From Oscillospiraceae bacterium (GTDB lineage: Bacteria; Bacillota; Clostridia; Oscillospirales; CAG-272), in assembly GCA_015064185.1 (NCBI GenBank), contig SVSS01000003.1, positions 47,791-111,790 of the forward strand: DNA of 64,000 bases. The letters run 5' to 3'. This document shows positions 14,870 to 24,854 of this stretch, piece by piece; the stretch's first letter is position 1; every line of letters begins with the position of its first letter. The notes under the pieces are model-generated. The model did not search any database. It was not told the DNA's origin and saw only the letters and a list, made by a program, of their open reading frames with translations. The translations under genes were made by a program, and so were the position numbers.

Positions 14870-16137
14870 AGGAGCGCCTCCCCCTTATCGTCGCCTGCAC
14901 GCAGAATGTCGCCCTCTGCGGCGGCAAAGGGCAGACGGGCGTAAAAGACCATCAACGGGTGCGGCGCGCTTTCAATGGGGGTGCCCGCCTCATCGTAAAG
15001 CTCGGTGATCCTGCAGGGCATACCTACCTTGCCGGGCGTGAGGAGCTCGGCGCTATCACCAAGGGAGAGCTTGTTGCGTTGGCGGAAGCGGCAAAGCACA
15101 CCTGCCGCATTCTCTTTTTCAAGGCTCGCAGGCGGGTCAATTTGCTCGATCGCCGCGGCAAAATATGCCTTCTCGCGGATATAGCCGGGGTCGCGGCAGA
15201 GCTGTGCTTCCTCTCGCACGTCATCAAACCAATAGCCCGTGCAGTATTCGCGGTGCGAAACGCTTTCCACCTCGCGGTAGAGTGCCTCATCAAAGATGTA
15301 TCCCTGCGGGTCCCTCTGATAGGCGTCGATCGCCATGCGGTAGGCGTTTGTAATGACTGCCGTGTAGTAGGCACTCTTCATGCGCCCCTCGATCTTAAAG
15401 GAGGAAACACCCGCCTTTATCAGCTCGGGCACGTGGCGCAGCATGCACATATCCTTTGAGGACATGACAAAGGTGCCGTTCTCGTTTTCAATGATGGGCA
15501 GGTGCTCATCGGGGCGCTTTTCCTCTACGATGGTGTAATTCCAGCGGCAGGGCTGTGTGCACGCGCCGCGGTTGGCATCGCGCCCGGTAAACTGATTGGA
15601 AAGCATGCAGCGCCCACTGTAGGATACACACATGGAGCCGTGCACAAATGCCTCAAGCTCGATCTCGGGGTCAAGTGCTTCTCTGATGGCGCGCACCTCG
15701 CGAAGCGTGAGCTCCCTTGCCAGCACCAAGCGCTTAGCACCAAGTGCCGCCCACGCCTTTGCCGCGGCAGGGCTCACAATGCTCGACTGCGTGGAGATAT
15801 GCAGCTCCATATCGGGCAAAAGCTCGCGCACGGTGGAAAAAACGCCAAGGTCGGTGACGATCATGGCATCGATCCCCACACCCGCAAGCCCCGAAAGATA
15901 GGAGCGCAGACGGGGGTACTCGCCACCGTGCGGCATGGTGTTGACGGTAAGGTAGAGCTTTTTGCCACGCGCGTGCACGTATTCTGCTGCTGCGGCAAGC
16001 TCCTCATCGGTAAAGTTGTCGGCAGCGGAGCGCATGCCAAATCCCTTGCCCGCAAGATACACCGCATCCGCACCAAAGCGGAGCGCCGCGCGCAGCTTTT
16101 CCATATTTCCCGCAGGGGAGAGCAGTTCCACAGCCAT
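14866..16137 (-). CDS. U32 family peptidase, possibly a tRNA-hydroxylation (TrhP-type) protein
   Basis: A 423-residue protein beginning MAVELLSPAGNMEKLRAALR. The U32 signature EAFVHGSMCVSYSGRCMLSNQ, followed by RDANRGACTQPCRWNY and later FKIEGRMKSAYYTAV, gives the conserved cysteines of the family. Members are annotated as collagenase-like peptidases; B. subtilis YrrN/YrrO and E. coli TrhP are needed for 5-hydroxyuridine in tRNA. A prephenate-supplying partner is not visible. The ATG at 16137 is preferred over an in-frame GTG three codons earlier because it is properly spaced from GGAAGG. Confidence 0.88.
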   Translation of the reverse strand: MAVELLSPAGNMEKLRAALRFGADAVYLAGKGFGMRSAADNFTDEELAAAAEYVHARGKKLYLTVNTMPHGGEYPRLRSYLSGLAGVGIDAMIVTDLGVFSTVRELLPDMELHISTQSSIVSPAAAKAWAALGAKRLVLARELTLREVRAIREALDPEIELEAFVHGSMCVSYSGRCMLSNQFTGRDANRGACTQPCRWNYTIVEEKRPDEHLPIIENENGTFVMSSKDMCMLRHVPELIKAGVSSFKIEGRMKSAYYTAVITNAYRMAIDAYQRDPQGYIFDEALYREVESVSHREYCTGYWFDDVREEAQLCRDPGYIREKAYFAAAIEQIDPPASLEKENAAGVLCRFRQRNKLSLGDSAELLTPGKVGMPCRITELYDEAGTPIESAPHPLMVFYARLPFAAAEGDILRAGDDKGEALL

Positions 16138-16177
16138 AAGAGTCACCCTTCCAAAAGCAAATTTATACTTCCTTAAT

Positions 16178-16206
16178 TATAGTCCATTTTTTATTTCCTG
16201 TCAAGA
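16178..16206 (-). promoter_or_regulatory. Sigma-A promoter of the U32-rarA operon
   Basis: TTGACA-N17-TATAAT on the minus strand, about 40 bp before the start codon. Confidence 0.85.
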
Positions 16207-16238
16207 AAGACTGCATATATGCGCAAAATTTTGCTTGC

Positions 16239-16268
16239 TTGACTTTCTTTGTCTCGCTGTGCTATAAT
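16239..16268 (+). promoter_or_regulatory. Sigma-A promoter of the GT87 gene
   Basis: TTGACT, an 18-bp spacer and TATAAT, 65 bp before the start codon and divergent from the U32 promoter. Confidence 0.75.
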
Positions 16269-16333
16269 CAAAACATAAAATTGCCTCTTTTGTCAGATAC
16301 TTACCGTAGATGTATACGGAAAGGATCGAGGGC

Positions 16334-17608
16334 ATGAAACAAGGATCTCCAAACAAAACGGCATTAGGGGAAAGAGCCTTGCGCGTGTTGCGGACATTTA
16401 GGGCAGCAACGGTGCGCTTTTTGGCACGGCGTCCACCTGCTGTGTGCTTTGTCCTTTTCCTCTTTTTTGGGGTATTGACCTTTTTCTTTTGTGTAATGGC
16501 GGGCGGCGAGAGCACCTTTCTCGGTATTTTTCACGCGCAGGGTGACACCCTGTTTTCCGATTTCTTTCGCTCGGTGCGCGATGCCGCCACGGGCAGTGCC
16601 GTTTATAGCGAGCGGCGCGTGATCTATCCGCCGCTGGCAAACGCACTTTTTTGGCTGGTCTCACGCGTGATGCCAAGCGTCTATCTTGAGGCGCCCGCGG
16701 CGCAGTGGAGCGCATGGCATTTCTATCCCGCCGCGGTACTGAGTGTTTGCCTTTTTCTGTGCCTGTCGCTGGTGCTTTTTGTAGAGGTGCTTCGGCGCGA
16801 GCCGCACTCCCGCTTCCTTTGCTTACTGCTTGCGCTTTTTCTTGCCGCCTCCTTTCCCGTGCTTTTTTTAATAGAGCGCGGCAATCTTGTTTTGCTTTGT
16901 CTCGCGGCGCTGATCGTGTATTCGCAAAATTACGGCAGTGAGAGTGCCGTGGCGCGCGAGGTGGGGTTATTTGCGCTTGCCGTTGCGACAGCACTGAAGA
17001 TCTACCCCCTGTTATTTGGCTTGCCGCTGCTGGGAGAGCGCCGTTGGCGCGATGCGGCACATGCCGCCATATACGCTTTTTTGCTTTTTCTTATCCCTTC
17101 GTTTTTCTTTGGCGGCCCGCTGTTTTGTGCTGGGTGGCTTGTAAAAAACACGCTCTATTACTCGGGCTATGCGGGGCGAGGCGCGATATCCCTGTTTGCC
17201 GCGTGGGGCATTCCCGCAACGCTTGCCCGCGCCGTGATATACGCGCTGTATGCCGCCCTGCTGCTTTTTCTGATCCTATCGGCGCTATTGCCGCGAAGGC
17301 CCTGGAAAACATGGGCGCTTTGTGCCGCCGCTTTGCTCGCCGTGCCCTCTGTTTTTTCTGCTTATAATTGGGTGCTGATGCTCCCCGCGCTCCTTGCCTT
17401 TTTGCGTACCGAGCGCCTTGCGGGGCGAAATATCCTTTGGTTTTTCTTAATGGCAACACCGTTTTTTGTGTTTGTGCCAAAGGTATATCAGGATAACGGA
17501 TTGATCGCGCTTGTTGGTGGGATCATTGCACTCTCGCTCCTTGAAAGCGTTGTGCTCTTGCGGCGAGGGAACAGGGAAAACGCGCGCAAACGGGGCGAAA
17601 AACCTTAA
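16334..17608 (+). CDS. GT87-type (DUF2029) polytopic glycosyltransferase
   Basis: A 424-residue membrane protein with around ten hydrophobic segments. The early extracytoplasmic loop after the first helix has DTLFSDFF and RRVIYPPLANALFW, matching the acidic and YPPL motifs of GT-C fold polyprenyl-phosphate mannosyltransferases (GT87). Later segments ALKIYPLLFGLPLLGERRW and LPALLAFLRTERLAGR are also family-like. It probably transfers a sugar from a lipid carrier to an outer-surface glycan. The ATG at 16334 follows GGATCGAGGG; an in-frame ATG at 16310 lacks a site. Confidence 0.75.
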   Translation: MKQGSPNKTALGERALRVLRTFRAATVRFLARRPPAVCFVLFLFFGVLTFFFCVMAGGESTFLGIFHAQGDTLFSDFFRSVRDAATGSAVYSERRVIYPPLANALFWLVSRVMPSVYLEAPAAQWSAWHFYPAAVLSVCLFLCLSLVLFVEVLRREPHSRFLCLLLALFLAASFPVLFLIERGNLVLLCLAALIVYSQNYGSESAVAREVGLFALAVATALKIYPLLFGLPLLGERRWRDAAHAAIYAFLLFLIPSFFFGGPLFCAGWLVKNTLYYSGYAGRGAISLFAAWGIPATLARAVIYALYAALLLFLILSALLPRRPWKTWALCAAALLAVPSVFSAYNWVLMLPALLAFLRTERLAGRNILWFFLMATPFFVFVPKVYQDNGLIALVGGIIALSLLESVVLLRRGNRENARKRGEKP

Positions 17609-17654
17609 TATACACTATGACATAGCACGCGCTGCTATGCCGGAAGGGAGCAAT

Positions 17655-18566
17655 ATGCGCTACGAAAAATGGTATGAAAAAAACACCGCCTCGCTTGGCG
17701 GTAAGGTGGCGGTGGTAACAGGTGGCAACAGCGGCATCGGCTTTTGTGCCGCGCGCGGCTTTTTGTATCTTGGCGCTAAGGTGGTGCTTGCCTGCCGCAA
17801 TGAGGCACGTGCCGCGGCGGCAAGAGAACGCTTGCTTGCGGAATTTCCACTAGCGGTGGTGGAAACGGCAAGCCTTGATCTTGCCGACAACGCCTCCATT
17901 GATGCCTTTTGCGCGGAAATTGCAAAACGGTACGAGAAAATCGATATATTTTTGCATTGCGCGGGCGTGTATTATCCGCGCGGAGATAAAACCAAGGACG
18001 GCTTGCCCATGACCGAGGGGGTCAATACCTGGGGGACGGTGCGCCTTTGTGAGGGAGTGCTGCCCTTGATGGACGGCACCTGCCGCATGATCTTTACCAC
18101 AAGCCTTGTCGATCGCTTTGGCAAGGATCAGCGCCCTGCGGGCGAGGGGTATGCCGCCTATGCGCGCAGCAAATATCTGCTTTCTGCCTATGTGTTGTGG
18201 CGTGCGCGGGAGCGCGCCGAGGGCGAGCCCATGTTTATTGCCACGCACCCGGGCATTACCGCAACCGCGCTTCTCTCTCCCGAAAAAACAACACATAAGC
18301 CCCTGTTTTCACGCCTCGGGCACGCCTTTCTTTATCTGTTTACACATGCGCCCGAAAAAGCGGCGCTCACCGCCGTTTGGGCGGCGGCGGGTGAGGTGCA
18401 AAACGGTGCGTGCATTGGCCCTCGCGGCATATTTGGCATCAGCGGCTATCCGCACCGTACCGCATTTTGTAGGGGCGTTCGTCGCCGTGCGGCAAAAAAA
18501 GTTTCACTTTCTCTCGCTGAAAACGAAAAAAACACTTGTGCCGACGCGCCAAGTGTGCTATACTGA
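17655..18566 (+). CDS. SDR family NAD(P)-dependent oxidoreductase
   Basis: A 303-residue short-chain dehydrogenase, closest in pattern to retinol dehydrogenase/WW-domain oxidoreductase-like SDRs. The Rossmann motif is VAVVTGGNSGIGFCAARGF (about residues 18-36), followed by the CRN cofactor loop, the FLHCAGV strand, and the catalytic YAAYARSKYLLS motif. The substrate is unknown. The start is set by GGAAGGGAG. The last 35 residues, after PHRTAF, are Arg/Lys/Ser-rich and unlike an SDR end; the DNA there includes a TTGTAGGGGCG repeat, so the tail may be acquired. Confidence 0.85.
   Translation: MRYEKWYEKNTASLGGKVAVVTGGNSGIGFCAARGFLYLGAKVVLACRNEARAAAARERLLAEFPLAVVETASLDLADNASIDAFCAEIAKRYEKIDIFLHCAGVYYPRGDKTKDGLPMTEGVNTWGTVRLCEGVLPLMDGTCRMIFTTSLVDRFGKDQRPAGEGYAAYARSKYLLSAYVLWRARERAEGEPMFIATHPGITATALLSPEKTTHKPLFSRLGHAFLYLFTHAPEKAALTAVWAAAGEVQNGACIGPRGIFGISGYPHRTAFCRGVRRRAAKKVSLSLAENEKNTCADAPSVLY
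18467..18487 (+). repeat. GTAGGGGC-type short palindromic repeat inside an SDR gene
   Basis: TTTGTAGGGGCGTTCGTCGCC contains a GGCG/CGCC stem and shares the TTGTAGGGGC start with the repeats at 22487 and 55293. Confidence 0.4.
18536..18564 (+). promoter_or_regulatory. Promoter of DUF1846 gene with embedded inverted repeat
   Basis: TTGTGC-N17-TATACT; the -10 box overlaps the end of the SDR gene. CACTTG and CAAGTG, 11 bp apart, lie across the -35 box and the spacer. Confidence 0.6.
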
Positions 18567-18579
18567 TTGTATGTTATTT

Positions 18580-18596
18580 CCAAACCTAAGGTTTGG
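18580..18596 (+). promoter_or_regulatory. Perfect 17-bp palindrome, candidate operator
   Basis: CCAAACCTAAGGTTTGG (7-3-7) lies just after the predicted transcript start and 4 nt before the GAGGAGG site of the DUF1846 gene. The adjacent TetR-family regulator is a natural candidate to bind it. Confidence 0.55.
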
Positions 18597-18611
18597 AACG
18601 AGGAGGATACC

Positions 18612-20096
18612 ATGTTTCGCATCGGTTTTGACAATGACGAGTATATCCGACGCCAGTCGGCACATATCCGAGAGCGCATTGCGCAGTTTGGCGGCAAGCT
18701 CTATCTTGAGTTTGGCGGCAAGCTTTTTGACGACCATCACGCCTCTCGCGTGCTGCCGGGCTTTGCGCCTGACAGCAAGATCCGCATGCTCGTGGAGCTG
18801 GCGGCTGAGGCGGAGATCGTGATCGTGCTCAGTGCCGCAGATATTGAGAAAAACAAGGTGCGCGGCGATCTTGGCATTACCTATGACCAGGACACCCTGC
18901 GCCTCATTGATGCGTTCCGCGATTTTGGGCTTTACGTTGGCAGTGTGGTGCTCACGCGCTACACGGGACAGCCTGCCGCCGCCGCATTTGCCAAGCGTCT
19001 TGAGGCGCTTGGACTTCGCGTATACCAGCATTATTCGATACCGGGGTACCCTTCCGATGTAGAAAAGATCGTGAGTGATGAGGGCTACGGCATCAATCAG
19101 TATATCGAAACCTCGCGCTCTCTTGTGGTGGTGACCGCCCCCGGCCCGGGCTCCGGAAAAATGGCAACGTGCCTCTCGCAGCTCTATCACGATAACAAGC
19201 GCGGTATTCGCTCGGGCTATGCAAAGTTTGAGACCTTCCCTGTGTGGAATCTTGGACTGAAGCACCCCGTCAACCTCGCCTACGAGGCGGCAACGGCGGA
19301 TCTTAACGATGTGAATATGATCGACCCCTTCCATTTGGAGGCATACGGTGAGACCGCCGTCAACTACAACCGTGACGTGGAGATCTTTCCTGTGGTGAAG
19401 GCGATGCTTGAACACATTTACGGCAGCTGCCCCTATAAGTCGCCTACCGATATGGGTGTAAACATGGCGGGATACTGCATTGTGGATAACGACGCTGTCA
19501 GTGAGGGCGCGCGCGATGAGATCCTGCGCCGTTATTACCGTGCGCTTTGCAGTCAGCGTAAGGGCGAGAGTGATGGCACGGACGTTGCCAAGATCAAGAT
19601 GCTGATGCGCTCGATCGGCCTTGACGAGAGCGAGCGCCCCGTGATTGCCGCCGCGCTTGCGCGCGCCGAGCAAACGGGAGCACCTGCCGTGGCGTTGCAG
19701 CTGCATGACGGGCGCGTGGTAACGGGCAAGACCTCAAAGCTTTTGGGCGCTGTTTCGGCAATGGTGCTAAACGCGCTTAAGGCGCTTGCGGATATCCCCA
19801 AGGAGGTTGACCTTATTTCCCCCGATATTTTAGCCCCCGTTTCGGCACTTAAGCTGGAGCGCCTTGGAAACCGCAACCCAAGATTGCACTTAGATGAGGT
19901 GCTCATCGCGCTCTCTATTTGTGCCGTGCACGAGGAGCCCGCACGCCGCGCGCTCGATTGCCTTGAGGGCCTGAGGCGCTGTGATGCACACTCTACCGTT
20001 ATCCTGTCGCAAACCGATGAGAGCATGCTCAAAAAGCTGGGTGTGGAGCTGACCTGCGAGCCCGCTTACCAAACCAAAAAGCTCTATCACCGTTAA
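18612..20096 (+). CDS. DUF1846 family protein
   Basis: A 494-residue protein with the length and motifs of the DUF1846 family: [23 protein letters not shown] opening, [41 protein letters not shown] and [17 protein letters not shown]. Structures exist for streptococcal members and the family is widespread in Bacillota, but no biochemical role is established; the glycine-rich GPGSGKMA segment suggests a nucleotide or phosphate site. The start is fixed by GAGGAGGATACC. Only 4 bp separate its stop from the TetR gene, so the two form an operon. Confidence 0.9.
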   Translation: MFRIGFDNDEYIRRQSAHIRERIAQFGGKLYLEFGGKLFDDHHASRVLPGFAPDSKIRMLVELAAEAEIVIVLSAADIEKNKVRGDLGITYDQDTLRLIDAFRDFGLYVGSVVLTRYTGQPAAAAFAKRLEALGLRVYQHYSIPGYPSDVEKIVSDEGYGINQYIETSRSLVVVTAPGPGSGKMATCLSQLYHDNKRGIRSGYAKFETFPVWNLGLKHPVNLAYEAATADLNDVNMIDPFHLEAYGETAVNYNRDVEIFPVVKAMLEHIYGSCPYKSPTDMGVNMAGYCIVDNDAVSEGARDEILRRYYRALCSQRKGESDGTDVAKIKMLMRSIGLDESERPVIAAALARAEQTGAPAVALQLHDGRVVTGKTSKLLGAVSAMVLNALKALADIPKEVDLISPDILAPVSALKLERLGNRNPRLHLDEVLIALSICAVHEEPARRALDCLEGLRRCDAHSTVILSQTDESMLKKLGVELTCEPAYQTKKLYHR

Positions 20097-20100
20097 CGTT

Positions 20101-20685
20101 ATGGCAAAAAAGAGCACACGTAATACAAAAAGCCGTATCGTAGATGCCGCTTGGAAGCTTTTTTACGAGCAGGGCTATGAAGATACCACGGTGGAGGAGA
20201 TCATTGCGCTCTCCGGCACCTCAAAGGGCTCGTTTTATCATTATTTTGGCAGCAAGGATGATCTGCTTGGCTCGCTTGCCTATTTGTTTGATGAAAAGTA
20301 TGAGGAGCTTGCCTGTGGCGAAGCGGTAGAAAAAAACGCCATAGACGCTCTGCTTTATCTCAACCGTGAGCTGTTTGCCATGATTGAAAACCGCATCGAT
20401 CTCTCGTTGTTATCCCGCCTTTTGTCAACGCAGCTGACGGTGCAGGGCGGCAAGCAATTGCTTGACCGCAACCGCGTGTATTTCAGGCTTCTTCGCCGTA
20501 TCGTTGCCGAGGGGCAGGCGCGGGGAGAGATCACTGAGGCGATGACGGCGAGTGAGATCGTGCGCCTGTATGCCATGACCGAGCGCGGTCTGCTTTACGA
20601 TTGGTGCTTGCGCGGCGGCGATTATTCGCTTTCGGCATATGGGGAAAAGACGTTGCCGTTGTTTTTAGAGGCGCTCAAAAAATAA
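20101..20685 (+). CDS. TetR/AcrR family transcriptional regulator
   Basis: A 194-residue regulator. Residues 8-55 form the TetR DNA-binding domain (KSRIVDAAWKLFYEQGYEDTTVEEIIALSGTSKGSFYHYFGSKDDLL); the rest is an all-helical ligand-binding and dimerisation domain. It follows DUF1846 by 4 bp. Likely targets are its own operon through the palindrome at 18580-18596, and possibly putP downstream. The ligand is unknown. Confidence 0.92.
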   Translation: MAKKSTRNTKSRIVDAAWKLFYEQGYEDTTVEEIIALSGTSKGSFYHYFGSKDDLLGSLAYLFDEKYEELACGEAVEKNAIDALLYLNRELFAMIENRIDLSLLSRLLSTQLTVQGGKQLLDRNRVYFRLLRRIVAEGQARGEITEAMTASEIVRLYAMTERGLLYDWCLRGGDYSLSAYGEKTLPLFLEALKK

Positions 20686-20769
20686 AAGTTTTATTTTTGT
20701 ATAAGATTTCGTTTTTGAAATCGTCTATATCTGAACTCCTTGCAATTAAACAATTTTAAACAAAATCAG

Positions 20770-20807
20770 GAGAACGTCGTACAGAATTTAGTCTGTACGA
20801 CGTTCTC
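20770..20807 (+). terminator. Strong hairpin after the TetR gene
   Basis: GAGAACGTCGTACAG and its exact complement form a 15-bp stem with an 8-nt loop. No proper T-run follows (TATTGC), so it may be an attenuating or stabilising structure rather than a classical terminator. Confidence 0.5.
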
Positions 20808-20809
20808 TA

Positions 20810-20838
20810 TTGCATTTATAAAAAAGTTGTGATACAAT
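20810..20838 (+). promoter_or_regulatory. Sigma-A promoter of putP
   Basis: TTGCAT-N17-TACAAT with a TGA just before the -10 box, 33 bp before the start codon. Confidence 0.65.
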
Positions 20839-20871
20839 AGAAGGGTATTATAAATATGAAAGGACTTTGTT

Positions 20872-22425
20872 ATGGCACAATTTTCAGCATTTATTCTTTA
20901 TTTTGCGCTGATGCTTGGCATTGGCATTTACTTCTTCCTGCGCGACCGCAGTAAGAGCGACGCAGATTACTTCCTCGGCGGCCGTCAGATGGGACCTTGG
21001 GTCACCGCAATGAGCGCGCAGGCATCGGACATGTCCGGCTGGCTCTTGATGGGCTTTCCCGGCAGTATCCTTGCCTTTGGTATGGGCAAGGTGTGGATCG
21101 GTATCGGCCTTGCGCTGGGCACCGCGGCAAACTGGCTGATCGTGGCAAGACGCCTGCGTAATTTCTCCAAGGCGGCAAACGATTCCATTACCCTGCCGCA
21201 GTATCTTACCAACCGTTTTGCAACCGCAAATCCTGTTTTGAAGGTTACCTGCGCGATCATCTTCCTTATCAGCTTTACCGTATACGTGGCATCTGCCTTC
21301 AATGCGGGCACTAAGGTGTTTGTAGCGGTGCTCCCGGGGCTCTTCCTCGGTAGAGAAATGCTTGCTATGGCGATCTTTGCGCTGATCGTCTTGGCATACA
21401 CCTTCCTTGGCGGCTTTAAGGCGGTTTGCTGGACTGACTTTTTCCAAGGCATTTTGATGCTTGTGGCATTGCTTCTGGTGCCGATCGTTATGGCGGCAGG
21501 CGTGCATGAGGATGTATTCCAGCAGGCATTTTTGCCCGGCGTTTCCGCATTCAATCCCAATCCCTTTGCTGCCTCGTGGCAGGATATCGTATCGGGTCTT
21601 GGCTGGGGCCTCGGATACTTCGGCATGCCTCACATTCTGGTGCGCTTTATGTCGATCAAAAAGGCATCCATGATCAAAAAATCCGCAACGGTTGCTATTT
21701 CTTGGTTGGTCGTTACCCTTACCGCGGCGATCTTTATTGCCTTCCTTGGCAGAACCTATGTTTTTGCTGACGGCTCCTCGCTTGCGGCGCTGCTGCTTCC
21801 CGCAGGCAACCAGCAAAACATTTTTATTGAGATCGTGCAAAGACTGTTCCCCGGCTTTGTTGCGGGCATTTTGCTTGCCGCCATTATCGCGGCATCCATG
21901 TCGACGGCAGACAGCCAGCTGCTGGTTGCCTCCTCCTCCTTTGCTTCTGACCTTTATAAGCCCCTCATTCGCCGCGGCAAGGCGAGCGACAGCGAGGTGA
22001 CCTGGGCAAGCCGCCTGGTGGTGCTTGCGGTAGCAGTGGTGGCATTTGCCATTGCCGCTTCGGGTCTTGGCGATAACAGCGCTTGGGCAAGCAACATCAT
22101 GGCAATGGTTGAAAATGCATGGGGTCTGTTTGGCTCGGCGTTTGGCCCTGTTGTGATCCTTTCTCTGTTCTGGAGGCGCCTGAATTATAAGGGCGCGGTT
22201 GCCGGCATCATTGGCGGTGCGGTTGTGGATATTCTTTGGCTGGTGCTCTTTACCAACACTATTGTGAAAAACCCTGTTGCGGCTACCGGCGTTTATGAGA
22301 TCGTTCCCGGCTTTATTGCGGGCGCTGCGATCGCCGTTGCCGTATCGCTTCTCACAAAGGCACCCGACAAGGCGGTTACCGATATCTTTGATGCCGCGCT
22401 CGCTCCCGAGGCGGACGAGGCGTAA
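20872..22425 (+). CDS. putP: Sodium/proline symporter
   Basis: A 517-residue SSS-family transporter with about 13 membrane helices. The N-terminal DYFLGGRQMGPWVTAMSAQASDMSGWLLMGFPG, the SITLPQYLTNRF loop and the sodium-site helix IIAASMSTADSQLLVASSSFASDLYK are those of PutP. It imports proline (or a closely related amino acid) with Na+. It is monocistronic, with its own promoter and terminator. Proline as substrate is inferred from overall similarity. Confidence 0.92.
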   Translation: MAQFSAFILYFALMLGIGIYFFLRDRSKSDADYFLGGRQMGPWVTAMSAQASDMSGWLLMGFPGSILAFGMGKVWIGIGLALGTAANWLIVARRLRNFSKAANDSITLPQYLTNRFATANPVLKVTCAIIFLISFTVYVASAFNAGTKVFVAVLPGLFLGREMLAMAIFALIVLAYTFLGGFKAVCWTDFFQGILMLVALLLVPIVMAAGVHEDVFQQAFLPGVSAFNPNPFAASWQDIVSGLGWGLGYFGMPHILVRFMSIKKASMIKKSATVAISWLVVTLTAAIFIAFLGRTYVFADGSSLAALLLPAGNQQNIFIEIVQRLFPGFVAGILLAAIIAASMSTADSQLLVASSSFASDLYKPLIRRGKASDSEVTWASRLVVLAVAVVAFAIAASGLGDNSAWASNIMAMVENAWGLFGSAFGPVVILSLFWRRLNYKGAVAGIIGGAVVDILWLVLFTNTIVKNPVAATGVYEIVPGFIAGAAIAVAVSLLTKAPDKAVTDIFDAALAPEADEA

Positions 22426-22444
22426 TCCTTTAAAAACCAAAACA

Positions 22445-22489
22445 AACCGCTTTCTTTGCTGCTTTGGCAACAGAGAAAGCGGTTTTCTT
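22445..22489 (+). terminator. Intrinsic terminator of putP
   Basis: AACCGCTTTCT pairs with AGAAAGCGGTT across an 18-nt loop, followed by TTCTT. Confidence 0.75.
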
Positions 22490-22514
22490 GTAGGGGCGAT
22501 TCACGAATCGCCCG
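22487..22514 (+). repeat. Short palindromic repeat of the GTAGGGGC type
   Basis: CTTGTAGGGGCGATTC followed by ACGAATCGCCCG: GGGCGATTC and GAATCGCCC make a near-perfect hairpin. Related sequences occur at 18467, 55293 and 61597. Confidence 0.55.
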
Positions 22515-22613
22515 CCGTGAGATATGAAACGGGCACTTCATAAAGCGCCCCTGCCAACAAGGCTAACACGGTGCACACCACTCCTTTTTTGAAAGTTTTG
22601 GGGAGAGGGAGCA

Positions 22614-22651
22614 AGAGGGAGAGGGACTTTTGAAAAAGTCCCTCTCCCTCT
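22614..22651. terminator. Bidirectional terminator between putP and the cobW operon
   Basis: An 18-bp perfect stem, AGAGGGAGAGGGACTTTT with its complement and a 2-nt loop, ends the five-gene minus-strand operon and is also a backstop for putP. Its T-runs are short on both sides. Confidence 0.6.
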
Positions 22652-22661
22652 TTTCCTTTTC

Positions 22662-23606
22662 TTAGTAGAATGTTGCAACGGGCTGCTTCGGCTCAGAGGT
22701 GAGTGCGATGTCAGTGGCATAGAGCACGGGGCCCACGCCGCCGTAAAGCTTGTGCGGCTCCACCTTGATCTTGGCGGTCACGATCGCCCACTCGCCTGTT
22801 TGCAGTCCGACCTCGCGGTCGAAATTGCACACAACACCTTGATAGGCAATGTCATCCTCACAGCAGGTCATCACGTGTCTGCCAATGACAATGGCGCGCT
22901 TGCCAAGCGCACGGTCACGCGCAACAAGCCCCTTAAATTTTACGGTCTTGCCGTCATATTCGGGCATTTCATCGGCAAGGTCACGGTAAAACAGCGCATA
23001 GTCCTCGTCTGCAATGGCAATGATGGGGGCGTTCTTGTCAAAGGGCAGGGGATCCTCGATCTCATCGTATTCCAGCTCCTCGGCGGCGGTTTCATAGGCA
23101 ATGCGCGCGCGGCGGCTGATACCGCGTACAAGCTTGTGCAGTGCCATGCGGTCGGCATTGTCGGCGCGGTTAAAGATGACCAACTCGGCATCGTTTAGCT
23201 TATCTACCATAAGGCTGCGCATATTGGCGTTATAGGTAATTGCGGTGGTAGCATCTACAAACAGTAGCTGTTGAAAGATGTACCAGCTGCGCGGTAAGCT
23301 TTCATAGAGTGTGTTTAACTGCCACATGCCGTTGTATTCTATCACCACGCGCTCGGGCTTCTTTTCCTTGGTGAGGCGCTCAAGCAGGGCGGGGGTGAGC
23401 GCATCCTCGCGCTCCACCGTTACTTGGTATACGTTTTTGCCAAAAAAGCGTGTAGCGTCGTATTCCTCAATGCCTTCCTCGCAGGTGAGCAAGAGGATGC
23501 GGCAACCGTCGTTAAAGCCCTCATCCTCAAGGGTCTCTTGTATCATTTTGGTCTTACCCGCTTCAAGAAAGCCGGTAAACAGATATACGGGAATGTTGTT
23601 TGGCAT
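22662..23606 (-). CDS. COG0523 (CobW-like) GTPase with C-terminal TIGR03943-like domain
   Basis: A 314-residue protein. Residues 1-200 are a G3E GTPase: the P-loop is degenerate but recognisable (YLFTGFLEAGKTKMI), VVIEYNGMW replaces the usual EPSG, and VIFNRADN is the NKxD equivalent. The CxCC metal motif of canonical CobW proteins is absent. The C-terminal segment GKRAIVIGRHVMTCCEDDIAYQG resembles the C-terminal domain of TIGR03943 proteins, which travel with COG0523 permease systems. It is the last gene of a five-gene operon, 11 bp after a second COG0523 gene. Metal handling is inferred. Confidence 0.8.
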   Translation of the reverse strand: MPNNIPVYLFTGFLEAGKTKMIQETLEDEGFNDGCRILLLTCEEGIEEYDATRFFGKNVYQVTVEREDALTPALLERLTKEKKPERVVIEYNGMWQLNTLYESLPRSWYIFQQLLFVDATTAITYNANMRSLMVDKLNDAELVIFNRADNADRMALHKLVRGISRRARIAYETAAEELEYDEIEDPLPFDKNAPIIAIADEDYALFYRDLADEMPEYDGKTVKFKGLVARDRALGKRAIVIGRHVMTCCEDDIAYQGVVCNFDREVGLQTGEWAIVTAKIKVEPHKLYGGVGPVLYATDIALTSEPKQPVATFY

Positions 23607-23617
23607 AGCTTAACCCC

Positions 23618-24832
<1,215 letters not shown>

Positions 24833-24854
24833 AGTTATACTTCCTTATCAGTTA

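Noticed and set aside
20884..22470. A 528-codon open frame opposite putP
   Set aside because: Antisense shadow with a basic, Cys/His-rich composition and no domain.
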